Positions 44,364 to 53,872 of a stretch of DNA of 64,000 nt are shown piece by piece. The DNA lies in assembly GCA_903642325.1 (NCBI GenBank), contig CAHJWM010000030.1, positions 1 to 64,000 of the forward strand, written 5' to 3'. Source of the DNA: Myxococcales bacterium (GTDB taxonomy: Bacteria > Myxococcota_A > Polyangia > Polyangiales > Polyangiaceae). The notes beneath the pieces are model-generated. The model was not told the DNA's origin, did not search any database, and was given only the letters and a program-made list of their open reading frames with translations. The stretch's first letter is position 1. Each line of letters starts with the position of its first letter. Position numbers and translations under genes: made by a program.

Positions 44364-45674
44364 CTAATTCCGCGTCTCGGCGGCCCGCTTGCGGAGCAAT
44401 GCGCGCTCGCGCGCGTTCTTCGTGAGCGACGCCGCGCGGTCGAGCTCAGCGCGCGCCTCGTCGAGGCGGCCGAGGCGCGTCAGAAAATCGGCGCGAACCG
44501 CGGGGACGAGGTGGTAGCCCTGGAGCGCCGGCACGTTCGCGATCTCGTCGACAATCGCGAGCCCCGCCGCAGGGGCGTCCGCAAACGAGACCGCGACCGC
44601 GCGATTCAGCTCCACGATCGGCGACGGCGTTGCGTTTGCTAACTCGTCATAAAGCGCGACGATGCGCGGCCAATCCGTGTCCTCCGGCGTTCGCGCGCGC
44701 GCATGACACGCGGCGATTCCGGCTTGAAGCAAATATGGCCCCCGCGGTTGGCCGAGCGCTTCGCCGCGCGCCAGCGCTTCGAGGCCGCGCGCGATGAGGA
44801 GGCGGTCCCAACGCGCGCGACTCTGCTCGAAGAGCGGGATAGGCGTCCCGTCCGGCAACGTGCGCGCGCCGATGCGTGACGCCTGAACCTCCATCAGCGC
44901 GACGAGACCGTGAACCTCGGCTTCGTTCGGGACCAGCTCGGCAAGGATTCGGCCGAGGCGGAGCGCGTCTTCGCAGAGGCCGGGACGCATCCAGTTCTCA
45001 CCCGCGGTCGCGGCATAGCCTTCGTTGAAGACGAAGTAGACAACCTCGAGCACCGACGCGAGACGTGGCGCGAGCTCTTTTCCGCGCGGCACCTCGAACG
45101 CGGCGCCGGACTCGGCGAGGGTGCGCTTCGCCCGAACGATCCGCTGCGCAATGGTGGGCTCGGAGACGACGAACGCGCGTGCGATCTCTTCCGTCGTAAG
45201 CCCGCCGATAACCCGAAGCGTGAGCGCGACGCGGCTCTCCGCACCGAGCGTCGGATGGCAGGACGCGAAGATGAGACGGAGGAGATCATCGCCAAGGTCG
45301 TCGTTGGCCGCCTGCTCGATCGCGCCGGCTGCGCTTTCGTGTCGAGCTTCCATGGCGCGTGTAATTTCCACTTCTTTGCGTTCGAATCTCTTGTGTCGAT
45401 CGATGCGATTGAGCGCGCGATTCTTGGCGACCTGCATCAGCCATGCACCGGGCTCGCGGGGAATGCCGTCTTGCGGCCAAGTCTCCAGCGCGGCGACGAG
45501 CGCATCCTGGGCGAGCTCCTCGGCCGTGCCGAGATCGCCGCGAACGAAGCGAGCGAGCCCGGCGACGAGCCGTGCCCACTCGATCCGAAATACGGCAGCA
45601 AGATAACGCTCCGCTGCCAACCCCGCGGCGACCGTCGCGGTGGCGGCCGCTTTCGCGCGCGCGTCGTCGTCCAA
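44364..45674 (-). CDS. ECF sigma factor with DUF6596 and C-terminal helical repeats
   Basis: 436 residues. Sigma region 2 covers about 25-90 (DLGTAEELAQDALVAALETW, then AWLMQVAKNRALNRIDR), and region 4 about 130-185 (GLTTEEIARAFVVSEPTIAQ, the -35-binding helix-turn-helix). The DUF6596 region follows (VYFVFNEGYAA), then TPR-like helices to the end. This type of ECF factor is usually encoded next to a YCII-domain protein, as here. The TTG start at 45674 lies three bases after the restored stop of the YCII gene. Its targets and signal are unknown. Confidence 0.88.
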   Translation of the reverse strand: MDDDARAKAAATATVAAGLAAERYLAAVFRIEWARLVAGLARFVRGDLGTAEELAQDALVAALETWPQDGIPREPGAWLMQVAKNRALNRIDRHKRFERKEVEITRAMEARHESAAGAIEQAANDDLGDDLLRLIFASCHPTLGAESRVALTLRVIGGLTTEEIARAFVVSEPTIAQRIVRAKRTLAESGAAFEVPRGKELAPRLASVLEVVYFVFNEGYAATAGENWMRPGLCEDALRLGRILAELVPNEAEVHGLVALMEVQASRIGARTLPDGTPIPLFEQSRARWDRLLIARGLEALARGEALGQPRGPYLLQAGIAACHARARTPEDTDWPRIVALYDELANATPSPIVELNRAVAVSFADAPAAGLAIVDEIANVPALQGYHLVPAVRADFLTRLGRLDEARAELDRAASLTKNARERALLRKRAAETRN

Positions 45675-45677
45675 GCG

Positions 45678-46114
45678 TCAGCTCTTCGGGTGCTGCTTCT
45701 CGACCTGCTGGCGAAGCTTCTCTTCGGCCGCGCGGAGCTGGCCGGTCGGGTCAGAGGGCGCGAAGTCCTCCGGCGAGAGAAGAGCTGACGGATCTCGAGC
45801 GTGACGCCCGGCGGGAACGGCGCGCGGCTCATCCAGGCGATTGCTTCTTCGCGCGACTTCACCTGGATGATCCAGAAACCGGCGATGAGCTCCTTTGACT
45901 CGGTGAACGGGCCGTCCTTCACCGATGTCCTGCCGCCCGCGGCGAACGCGATGCGCGCGGCCCTGGACGTGGGGTGGAGCCCTTCGCCGGCGAGCATGAC
46001 CCCTGCCTTCACGAGCTCCTCGTTGAACTTGCCCATCGTGTGCAGCTCTTCACCGCTCGGGAGCTGACCAGCCTCGGACTCTTTGCTTGCGGGGACGAGA
46101 ATCATGAATTTCAT
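45678..46114 (-). CDS. YCII-family protein, frameshifted near its C terminus
   Basis: The first ~113 residues are an intact YCII domain (MKFMILVPAS, then GPFTESKELIAGFWIIQVKS), normal for proteins paired with this ECF sigma type. Just after EIRQLFS the reading frame changes. In the expected frame the next residues are PEDFAPSDPTG to EKQHPKS, ending with TGA at 45678-45680, three bases before the sigma start. The apparent frame instead runs on to 45437 with Arg-rich residues. A two-base (TC) gain at about 45770-45776 explains this. The gene start has GAAGGAG upstream. The domain core is intact, so it may still work. Confidence 0.75.
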
Positions 46115-46790
46115 GGTGGGTATCTCCTTCTATCCAACCGACCAACGACGCTTCCCCGGATCGACACGCCTCTAAAGATTTTATTACAACAACCCAAGGC
46201 GGTGGTGCTTCCGAGGACCAGCAGTGAGCTTCCCCCTGACCCGCGGCCCTGGGAGCGTCTCGGCTTGTCAGGATGGTTCTGTTGATCGCCGATTCCACTC
46301 GAGCCAAGACTTGCGCCGGGGGGCGCGTTCGGCTCGCGGCTCTTCGCCGGGACGGACCAGCCGCCGCACACGGCCGAGGGCCGAATGAGACGGCGAGCGT
46401 GCCAGGGGCGGGTCAATACGCCCCACCGCCTGAACCGCGATGGTCATGCAAGCGGGCCAGCTCCGAAGTGGCGCAACCTTTAAAAAGACACAGAGCTCGG
46501 ATGACAAATCAACACCGAGCCACATGATTCATGAGCGTCATTCCGAGCTGCGCGCCGACCGTCAGAGAGGCGCAGCGGCTCGCAAGCCGACCAAGACTTC
46601 GCCCCACAGCGGTAATATTCAACTTGGCCGTACTTAAACCTCGATTGCAACGCAATTTATCGCTCATTTAGGGTGCGTGTGAGGTTTTTGATGCACATGT
46701 TTAGCCCTTCTCCACTAACTGTTCGGATTTTGCGAAACGCCGGCTGGTGTCCTTCCATCCGCCCCTGCCGCAATCGAGTGAGGAACGTTC
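46115..46790. other. Intergenic region upstream of first DUF1592 gene
   Basis: About 675 bp between divergent genes. Several short open frames cross it without any family resemblance. The last 150 bp are AT-richer and should include the promoter for the DUF1592/DUF1552 pair, but no clear -35/-10 pair was found. Confidence 0.45.
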
Positions 46791-48581
46791 GTGATCACCA
46801 ATCGCTCGCTAAGTTCTAAAAATGCGGAACGACTCTGGCTGTTCCCCTGTGTACTCGCGCTGGCGAGCTGCACCGGGCTCGTCGAAGGCGAGAAGAAGGG
46901 GGACACCGGCTCGCTGGCGGCCAATGGGGGTCCGACCAGTACGACCGGGCCGACCACTACCATCGGAGGCGGCGGCGGCGGCGGCGCGGTAGCTGGAGGC
47001 GGCGCTCCCGGAACTGCGGATGGGGCTCCCGCATGCGCGGCCACAACGCCGGTCACTCCGCGCGCCCCCCTTCGGCGGCTCACGCAGTTCGAATACAACA
47101 ACACGCTCAGCGACCTGAACCTCGACACCACGGATCTCGCGCAGAACCTTCCAGCGGAAGACCTCAGTAACGGGTTCGGCAATGACGCCGACTCCCAGTC
47201 CCCGTCGAGCGAGCTGATCAAGAAATACGAATCGATCGCCGAGACGGCGGCGGCACAAGCCACGAGCGGAGCGAAGTTCGCGACCACGCTCCCATGTTCG
47301 GTCAATGTTACCGCTGCGACCGAAGTCACGTGCGCGCGTAGCTTCGTGGAAAGTTTCGGTCCAAAGGCGCTCCGCCGGCCCCTCCAGGCGGGTGAGTCCG
47401 ACAGCTTTATGTCGCTCTTCCAGACCGTGCGAGCGGGCTCGGGCTCTACCTTTGCCACGAGCGTCGCCGCCATCATCGAGGCAATCGTTCAAGACCCGTC
47501 GTTCATTTATCGGCTCGAATTCGGCGTCCCTGTCGCTGGTCGAACGGATGTGCTTCGCCCGACCGGCTCGGAGATGGCCGCGCGCCTGTCTTACATGCTG
47601 TGGGGCACCACCCCCGACGATTCGTTGCGTGCAGCTGCCGCCTCGGGCGGGCTCGACACCCCGGAGGGTGTTGCCACGCAAGCCGCGGTGATGGTGGCGG
47701 ACCCCAGAGCCAAAAATCAAGTCCGGTACTTCTTCGATAATCTTCTGCCCATTGCGAGCCTGAACTCGCTCACCCGGACCACGTTCCCCGCCTACACGTC
47801 CAAGCTCGGCGCATTAATGCGCCAGGAAACCGAGACGTTCCTCGAGCACTTGGTGTTTGATGGGCAGGGGGGAAGCTGGGCGTCGGCTTTTACGGCCAAC
47901 TACACCTATGTGAACGCGCAGCTCGCTACGTTTTACGGGATCCAGGGCGTCGTGGGTGACCAGTTTCAGAAGGTCAACGTAGACCCAGTGAAGCGCCTGG
48001 GCCTGTTGAGCCAAGCTGGGGTAGTCGCCGGTACGATTCATTCTGAGGAAACGAACCCGGTGGTGCGCGGCGGCTTCGTCGTGCGCAAGCTGCTGTGCCA
48101 GGCCATTCCTCTGCCAACCGGCGCGATCGGCGCCATGGTGGTGGTGCCGGCGGCGGATGCCAACAAGACGGCACGCCAACGTTACTCGGCGCACAGCTCG
48201 AATCCCGTCTGCCACGTCTGCCACACCAATATGGATCCGGTTGGGTTTGCTTTCGAGAACTACGACCCGATCGGTCAATGGCGCGATCAAGAGAATGGCA
48301 TCACGATCGACGCCACCGGTACCTCGCCGGCCCTGGGCACCTTCAAAGGCCCAGCCGAGCTCGGCCAGCTCATGTCGCAATCTCCCGACGTGCAGCAATG
48401 CTTCGCGACTAGCTGGGTGAACTATGGCTACGGGCGAACGGTCACCTCGAACGATTCAGACGCCTGCGCGGTAAGCTCCGTGCAAGCCAAGTTCAAGGAC
48501 GCTGGTTACAACGTGCAGAAGCTCTTGTTGGCTTTGACACAGAGCGACACCTTTCTCTACTTGCCTGCGGTGCGGGAGTAA
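46791..48581 (+). CDS. DUF1592-family lipoprotein with CxxCH motif
   Basis: 596 residues. The lipoprotein signal ends LASC (Cys27) and is followed by a Gly-rich linker to ~75. The module order is that of the DUF1587-DUF1595-DUF1592-DUF1588-DUF1585 proteins of planctomycetes and myxobacteria: RRLTQFEYNNTL at the front, ALRRPLQAGE, DPSFIYRLEFG, MAARLSYMLWG, and ETNPVVRGGFVVRKLL. A CHVCH motif at 474-478 precedes MDPVGFAFENYDPIG, as in cytochrome-c-like sites. The start GTG has GAGG seven bases upstream. The function of these proteins is unknown. The Tat-exported DUF1552 partner starts 5 bp downstream. Confidence 0.88.
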   Translation: MITNRSLSSKNAERLWLFPCVLALASCTGLVEGEKKGDTGSLAANGGPTSTTGPTTTIGGGGGGGAVAGGGAPGTADGAPACAATTPVTPRAPLRRLTQFEYNNTLSDLNLDTTDLAQNLPAEDLSNGFGNDADSQSPSSELIKKYESIAETAAAQATSGAKFATTLPCSVNVTAATEVTCARSFVESFGPKALRRPLQAGESDSFMSLFQTVRAGSGSTFATSVAAIIEAIVQDPSFIYRLEFGVPVAGRTDVLRPTGSEMAARLSYMLWGTTPDDSLRAAAASGGLDTPEGVATQAAVMVADPRAKNQVRYFFDNLLPIASLNSLTRTTFPAYTSKLGALMRQETETFLEHLVFDGQGGSWASAFTANYTYVNAQLATFYGIQGVVGDQFQKVNVDPVKRLGLLSQAGVVAGTIHSEETNPVVRGGFVVRKLLCQAIPLPTGAIGAMVVVPAADANKTARQRYSAHSSNPVCHVCHTNMDPVGFAFENYDPIGQWRDQENGITIDATGTSPALGTFKGPAELGQLMSQSPDVQQCFATSWVNYGYGRTVTSNDSDACAVSSVQAKFKDAGYNVQKLLLALTQSDTFLYLPAVRE

Positions 48582-48586
48582 AAGTC

Positions 48587-50017
48587 ATGACAACTTTCCG
48601 ACTAAGTCGACGTGCGATTCTACGAGGCGCCGGCGGTATCGCCATCGCTCTTCCCTGGCTCGAGGCGATGGGTGTAGAGAAGGTCGCTCACGCGGCGTCC
48701 GCCCCGGCCAAGCGGTTCATCACCGTATGGCAGCCTGGCGGTACGGTGACCTTCAAAGACGCGAACGCCACCCAGCCCAACGATCGCTTCTGGCCCACGG
48801 GGACGGAGACCGCCCCGGTCATGAACGAAATCACGGCCGGCCTGGCGCCCGTGCAGAGCAAGTTGATCTTTTGCAACGGGCTCAAAATGGGGCCGGCGGG
48901 CAGTGGCGAGCAACATCAGGAGGGCATTGTCGGCATGCTCACCGGCGGCAAGCAGTCGAGCGGTGCCGGCTCATATCCGAAGTACGCCTCGATCGATCAG
49001 ATCCTCCGGCAGCGCTTCAACGATGCCGGCTATACCGGCTCGAGCATCGAGATGGCGGTGCGGTGGGCCACCGGCAAGTCCCAAGGTCGCCTCTCACCGA
49101 TCAACGCGCTGAACTTCGAGTTTGCGGGCACGCATGCGCCGATGCCGCCGCAGATCGATCCTCAGGACATCTGGAAAACGTATTTCGTTTCGCTCGCCCC
49201 CAGCTCGGCCGCGGCTACCGGAACGCAGGATCTGGTGACCGCGCGGAAGAAGTCGATCCTCGACTTTGTGGACAAGCGCTATAGCGCCCTTTCCAGCCGG
49301 CTTGGCACGGCCGATAAAGCCAAGTTGGATGCGCACCTCACCAAGCTCCGCGAGCTCGAGATGAGCTTGTCATCGGTTGTCACCGCCACGACTACCTGTA
49401 AAGCGCCGGCGCAGGTCAGCACGGCGGGCTATAATCCAAAGACTGGATTGCAGTCGGCGGGCGACGGCTCCACGCTGGATCTCGGCACCGATGGCATGAT
49501 CCCCACCGTGGGCAAATTCATGATGGATATGATGATCATGGCGCATGCCTGTGACATCACTCGCGTCGGCACGTTGCAGTGGTCGGACACCGAGGCCAAG
49601 CACACCTTCCCCTGGTTGAAGCTTGCCAATCACCATCACTTCTATCAGCATGACGGCGGGTTTCAACCGAATCAGTGTGCTCAGATCGGTACCTGGTATT
49701 GCCAGCAGCACGCCTACCTTGTCTCCGAAATGGACAAGGTCGATATGGGCGGCCACACCCTACTCGACGAGAGCGTCGTGCTCTTCGGCTCGGAGCTCGC
49801 TCATCCCCCGCTCCATACCAAGAACAACATGCCTTTCATTCTCGCGGGCAAGGGCGGTGGGCTCAACCCAGGGACGAACGGTCGTCACATCAAGTTCGCA
49901 AGCGGTGGCACCTCGAATGACCTGATGGTTGCGATCCTCAATCTGTTTGGTGACACGCGCACGACCATCGGCGACGCCGAGTTCAACCACGGTAAGCTCT
50001 CGGGCCTAACCGGCTAA
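48587..50017 (+). CDS. DUF1552 protein with Tat signal
   Basis: 476 residues with a twin-arginine signal (LSRRAILRGAGG, Arg8-Arg9). The mature protein shows the DUF1552 pattern: RFITVWQPGGTV, EQHQEGIVGMLTGG, KLDAHLTKLRELE, and a C-terminal segment with HHHFYQHD and GSELAHPP. These have been related to the alkaline-phosphatase/sulfatase-like DUF1501 group, but no activity is assigned. It pairs with the DUF1592 lipoprotein 5 bp upstream. Tat export implies folding, perhaps cofactor loading, in the cytoplasm. Confidence 0.88.
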   Translation: MTTFRLSRRAILRGAGGIAIALPWLEAMGVEKVAHAASAPAKRFITVWQPGGTVTFKDANATQPNDRFWPTGTETAPVMNEITAGLAPVQSKLIFCNGLKMGPAGSGEQHQEGIVGMLTGGKQSSGAGSYPKYASIDQILRQRFNDAGYTGSSIEMAVRWATGKSQGRLSPINALNFEFAGTHAPMPPQIDPQDIWKTYFVSLAPSSAAATGTQDLVTARKKSILDFVDKRYSALSSRLGTADKAKLDAHLTKLRELEMSLSSVVTATTTCKAPAQVSTAGYNPKTGLQSAGDGSTLDLGTDGMIPTVGKFMMDMMIMAHACDITRVGTLQWSDTEAKHTFPWLKLANHHHFYQHDGGFQPNQCAQIGTWYCQQHAYLVSEMDKVDMGGHTLLDESVVLFGSELAHPPLHTKNNMPFILAGKGGGLNPGTNGRHIKFASGGTSNDLMVAILNLFGDTRTTIGDAEFNHGKLSGLTG

Positions 50018-50390
50018 GCAGCGGTTCACGCCGGGCTCTGCCCCGGTTGACCCCGACGCTCAGTAAATAGCGGCGCCGTCGTGCTCGGCGCCGCTCAGCG
50101 CGCCGCCCGAGGACGTTGCGTGATATCGCGGCTTGGCGTGGAGGCGCGGCATGCCGCGAATTCCGTCTGCAGGTCGCGTCTGCCTCGACCTTTACAGAAC
50201 AGACGTCAGGTCGGATCGCGCGCAAGTACCGCTGAGGTTCAACGGGCACGAGCGTTAGCCTTTGCTTCGGCATCGTAGTCAGGTCCTTGAGGCGAGCCGT
50301 CGAACGCGGGCCGTCACCTTGACAATGCGTTGTCGCGAAGACATGGTTCAACCGGTTGAACTGGCCGATTAAAGGCAATTTGGAGCGGCT
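50018..50390 (+). other. Intergenic region with promoter and palindrome
   Basis: About 370 bp. Near its start a small inverted repeat (CCGGG 50031-50035 / CCCGG 50042-50046) may terminate the first pair. At its end lies a promoter-like element with a palindromic operator (50319-50361). No gene is supported. Confidence 0.5.
50319..50361 (+). promoter_or_regulatory. TTGACA promoter overlapped by 16-bp palindromic operator
   Basis: A perfect -35 hexamer TTGACA (50319-50324) is followed after 17 bp by a weak -10 (CATGGT, 50342-50347). The perfect palindrome GTTCAACCGGTTGAAC (50346-50361) overlaps the -10 and ends 29 bp before the ATG of the second DUF1592 gene. This is the position of a repressor site. 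The same 12-bp core recurs at 56901-56912. Confidence 0.6.
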
Positions 50391-52244
50391 ATGGCGGATA
50401 AATCCAAGATGCGAGTTCAATGCGGCGCGTGGCCCGCGGCACTGCTTCTGTCTGCTGGGCTAGCCGCGTGCACTGGGGCCGTCGACACATCCGGTAACAC
50501 GCGCCCCAACGGCGTCGGTGGCGCGCCTGCGGTAAGCAGCGTCGGCGGCGCGGGTGGCGTGAGTATCGCTGGCGGCGGCTCAACCCCGCCGCTAGGTACG
50601 AGCTCAGCTACCTGCACCAGCCTCAACCCCGTTCAGCGCCGGCTCTGGCGCCTGTCAGTAGAGCAGTATCAAGCTTCCTTGAAGGATCTTCTTGGCCTGC
50701 CGAGTGCACCGCAGCTCACCAACCGGGGAGGGGAAGCGCAGTGGGCGTTCTTCAGTGACGCCTCCCTGGGCGTTGACGATTCGTTCCAATATGCGCTGTA
50801 TCAGGCCGTCGAGAGTGTGTTGCCGAGCATTCCCGCGTCGCTCACTAGCTGCAAGTCAGGTGAAGTTCCTGCTGCCTGCGCCACGCGCATCGCGACGGAT
50901 TTCGGCGGGCGCGCCTTCCGTCGCCCGCTCACCGCGGCAGAAATCACTGCACTCGTGAGCAGCCCTGGGCAGCCGGCCGCGGGAGCCACCGCGGCCACAT
51001 CTGCGGCGCCCTTCGTGGCGGCAGGCAGCGATACGCAGCTAGGCCTCAAGCTGATGATCGAAGCGATCTTGCTGTCGCCCTCTTTCGTGTATCGCACCGA
51101 GCTCGGGCCGGCCACGCTGAGCGCCGATGGCAGCGGGAAGTTCCCCGACACCAAGTTGACCCCCTACGAGGTGGCCACGCAGCTCGGCTTTACGTTCCTG
51201 GGCTCCGTGCCCGACGCCGCGCTCGAAGCCGCCGCGGCGGACACCTCCGATGCCGGGCTCGGTTCCATCAACGGCATCAGTGCGCAGGTTGACCGCCTGC
51301 TCGCGCTGCCAGCCGTGAAGCAGAACCTCACGGCCATCGTCGCTGCTTGGTTCAACATCGGTCAATTGTTCCTGAAAACGCACGATGCCTCGTTCTTAGC
51401 CGCATTGCCCAGCGCGGATCAGATGACGCAGACGGGCATTCAGAGCGACCTCTATGCGTCGGCTCAGCAACTGATCACGGACACGCTCTGGACCAACCCG
51501 GGCAAAATAAACGATCTGCTCAGCTCGCAGAAGGCGTTTTTCAACACGCGGTTGGCCGCCTTGTATCCGGAGGTCACTTACCCTAATGGGCCGCCCACTT
51601 CGCTCACCACGTTCGTGGAGGCCACGTGGCCCGCATCGGAGAACCGCATTGGTTTGCTCAGCGACCCGAGCTACTTCTGGGCGCAGTCCGATCCCGCAGC
51701 CAACTCCATCGTCAAACGCGGTAAGGCCGTGCATGACGACGTCATCTGCGCGGATCCACTGGGTCCCCCCGTCGATCTGAGCTCACCAGCGGCCGTGGCC
51801 GTGATCGCCAAGGGCGACAGCGAGGTCACTAAATCCGACGCGCGCTTGGCGACCTTGCCGTGCAGCGCCTGCCATCAGCAGATGGACGCCTACTCACGCG
51901 TTCTCCAACACTTCGGTCCGGTGGGCAATTACCGCACGGTGGATGAAGCAGGCCGCGCGATCGACACCTCTTACACCTATTCCGCGCCATCACCGCTCGC
52001 CCCGCAAACTATCGCCGGCCCGAAAGAGCTGGCACAGGCCTTGATTGGCAGCGGGCACATCAGCGGCTGCGCCGTGCAAAAGATGGCCAGCTACTTCATT
52101 GGATCGATGATCCAAAAATACGACACGTGCGAGCTACAAACGATTCGCACGGCTCTCGATAAGACAGACGGCACGCTGCCGTCGCTGTTCCGCACGGTCG
52201 TCGTCGCCGATTTCGTTCGAGCCCGGGCTGGAGGTAGCAAGTGA
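50391..52244 (+). CDS. Second DUF1592-family lipoprotein with CxxCH motif
   Basis: 617 residues. Lipoprotein signal ending LAAC (Cys27), then a Gly-rich linker to ~65. The order is as in the first copy: RRLWRLSVEQYQASLKDLLG (DUF1587-like), RAFRRPLTAAE (DUF1595), SPSFVYRTELG and EVATQLGFTFLG (DUF1592), and a C-terminal DUF1588/1585 part with CSACH at 491-495 before MDAYSRVLQHFGPVG. The copies are clearly diverged, so this is an old duplication or separate acquisition. GGAG lies five bases before the ATG. The stop overlaps the GTG start of the second DUF1552 gene. Confidence 0.87.
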   Translation: MADKSKMRVQCGAWPAALLLSAGLAACTGAVDTSGNTRPNGVGGAPAVSSVGGAGGVSIAGGGSTPPLGTSSATCTSLNPVQRRLWRLSVEQYQASLKDLLGLPSAPQLTNRGGEAQWAFFSDASLGVDDSFQYALYQAVESVLPSIPASLTSCKSGEVPAACATRIATDFGGRAFRRPLTAAEITALVSSPGQPAAGATAATSAAPFVAAGSDTQLGLKLMIEAILLSPSFVYRTELGPATLSADGSGKFPDTKLTPYEVATQLGFTFLGSVPDAALEAAAADTSDAGLGSINGISAQVDRLLALPAVKQNLTAIVAAWFNIGQLFLKTHDASFLAALPSADQMTQTGIQSDLYASAQQLITDTLWTNPGKINDLLSSQKAFFNTRLAALYPEVTYPNGPPTSLTTFVEATWPASENRIGLLSDPSYFWAQSDPAANSIVKRGKAVHDDVICADPLGPPVDLSSPAAVAVIAKGDSEVTKSDARLATLPCSACHQQMDAYSRVLQHFGPVGNYRTVDEAGRAIDTSYTYSAPSPLAPQTIAGPKELAQALIGSGHISGCAVQKMASYFIGSMIQKYDTCELQTIRTALDKTDGTLPSLFRTVVVADFVRARAGGSK

Positions 52245-53842
52245 CTTCATACAAGTTCTCGCGAAGGTCGATGCTGCGAGCCGCTGGCGGTTCGGCGGCG
52301 CTGCTGTTGCCTTTGATCCGCAATATCGAAGCGCGCGCCGCTGGCGCGAAAGCACCGCTCCGATTGCTGATCATCCATCATCCGCTCGGCACCGCTTCGG
52401 GCGGCGTGAACTGGGCGCCGCAGGTCGGCGCGACCACGAGCAACTTCGTATTGCCTTCGGAGAGCGCGCCCTTCGCGCCTCTGCAATCGAAGATGGTCAT
52501 GGTGGATGGCCTGAATTTGGTTACCGCAACCAAGTCTACGAGCACCAGTAACAGCGGCGCGAACACCCACGAAGGTGGCATCGTGGCGATGATGACGGGC
52601 GTGCCCACGCTCGGCGTGCACGGGCAGCAGGACCACTGTGCGGGCGGGCCCTCCATCGACCAACTGTTGCTCGCGCAATCGCCAGTGTTGGGCGGAGCCG
52701 GGTCCATGACCAAAACGCCGTTCGAGCACTTGGCGCTCGCGGCGGACATTCGCTCGGACCGCGATGAAGTGGCGCCCCGCGTGCTTTCCTACAATACGCC
52801 GGTCAACGCGAGCGACATCAGCCTGGCGCGTCAACCGATTTACCCAGAAACGCAGCCGTTGAACACGTTCAATCGCATCTTCGGCGGCGCGTTGCCAACG
52901 GGCACGGATACCAAAGCCTTGTTGGCGCAAAAGCTGAGCGTACTCGACTTCATGCGCGGGGATCTGGCGCGCATGAATACGCTGATCCCAGCCAGCGAGA
53001 AGGACCGGCTGGCGGCGCACGCGGTAGCGATTCAAAGCCTAGAGTCGAGCTTGCGTCAGAGCTACGGCGCGGGCGCCAACACCCTAACGTGCAGCAAGCC
53101 CACGGCGCCCCCGAACTTCGCGGCCGTGGGTGAAACCGGCGGCGGAAAAATCGGTGGGATCGCCAGCTCCTCCAGCAACTTGAGCGGCGAGGATTATTAT
53201 CCGGCGACGGCCAATTGCACCGCCAGTGAAGCCACCACCTGCCACGCGCATCAGGACGTTGCGATTAACCAACTTCGCATGATCAAGACGGCATTCGCCT
53301 GCGACTTGGTGCGCGTCGCCACGTTCATGTATTCAGCAGGGACGAATTGGGTCGTGTTCCCTTCTACTTTTCAGGGAGCCACGATCAGCTCTGCCGCCCT
53401 CGGCAATAACGGCCAGTCGACGCCGCACCATCCCCCGAGCCATGCCAATGACGCGGGCACGAATGCCTGGCTGAATCAGATCGACACGTTCTATTCGAAC
53501 TTGACGAGCACGATGCTGCAAGAGTTCGCCACCACGCCCGATGTAGACGGCAATATGCTGCTCGACAATACCATCGTCGTGTACGTCACGGAGGTGTCCC
53601 GGGCTTGGGACCACAACCAGCAAAACATGCCCATCATCGTGTTCGGCGGCAAGAATACGGGCCTGAATGGTGGCACGTACTTGAAGGTGACGGGCGGTCA
53701 CCTCGATCGCCAAAGCGGCGGCTCGGGCAATCGGCCATTCAACGATCTGTGGCTGGCGATCGCGCCTAAGTTCGGTGTGAGCTTGAACGGGCTAGGAGCC
53801 GCCAGCCAGTTCACCGGGCCTCTCTCGGGCATCTTCGCCTGA
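52241..53842 (+). CDS. Second DUF1552 protein with Tat signal
   Basis: 533 residues. The Tat signal is FSRRSMLRAAGG (Arg8-Arg9). The body has LLIIHHPLGTASGG, NTHEGGIVAMMTG, KLSVLDFMRGDLARM and HHPPSHANDA, a DUF1552 pattern distinct from the first copy, with VYVTEVSRAWDH near the C terminus. The start GTG (GTGA) overlaps the stop of the DUF1592 gene by four bases, so translation is coupled. Function unknown. Confidence 0.87.
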   Translation: MTSYKFSRRSMLRAAGGSAALLLPLIRNIEARAAGAKAPLRLLIIHHPLGTASGGVNWAPQVGATTSNFVLPSESAPFAPLQSKMVMVDGLNLVTATKSTSTSNSGANTHEGGIVAMMTGVPTLGVHGQQDHCAGGPSIDQLLLAQSPVLGGAGSMTKTPFEHLALAADIRSDRDEVAPRVLSYNTPVNASDISLARQPIYPETQPLNTFNRIFGGALPTGTDTKALLAQKLSVLDFMRGDLARMNTLIPASEKDRLAAHAVAIQSLESSLRQSYGAGANTLTCSKPTAPPNFAAVGETGGGKIGGIASSSSNLSGEDYYPATANCTASEATTCHAHQDVAINQLRMIKTAFACDLVRVATFMYSAGTNWVVFPSTFQGATISSAALGNNGQSTPHHPPSHANDAGTNAWLNQIDTFYSNLTSTMLQEFATTPDVDGNMLLDNTIVVYVTEVSRAWDHNQQNMPIIVFGGKNTGLNGGTYLKVTGGHLDRQSGGSGNRPFNDLWLAIAPKFGVSLNGLGAASQFTGPLSGIFA

Positions 53843-53869
53843 GCGCGTAACGCCGCCGCGTCGCGCTCA
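53840..53869. terminator. Inverted repeat between convergent genes
   Basis: Perfect 8-bp stem TGAGCGCG (53840-53847) / CGCGCTCA (53862-53869) with a 14-base loop at the DUF1552 stop, between convergent DUF1552 and HxlR genes. There is no T-run; termination is plausible but unproven. Confidence 0.35.
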
Positions 53870-53872
53870 GAC

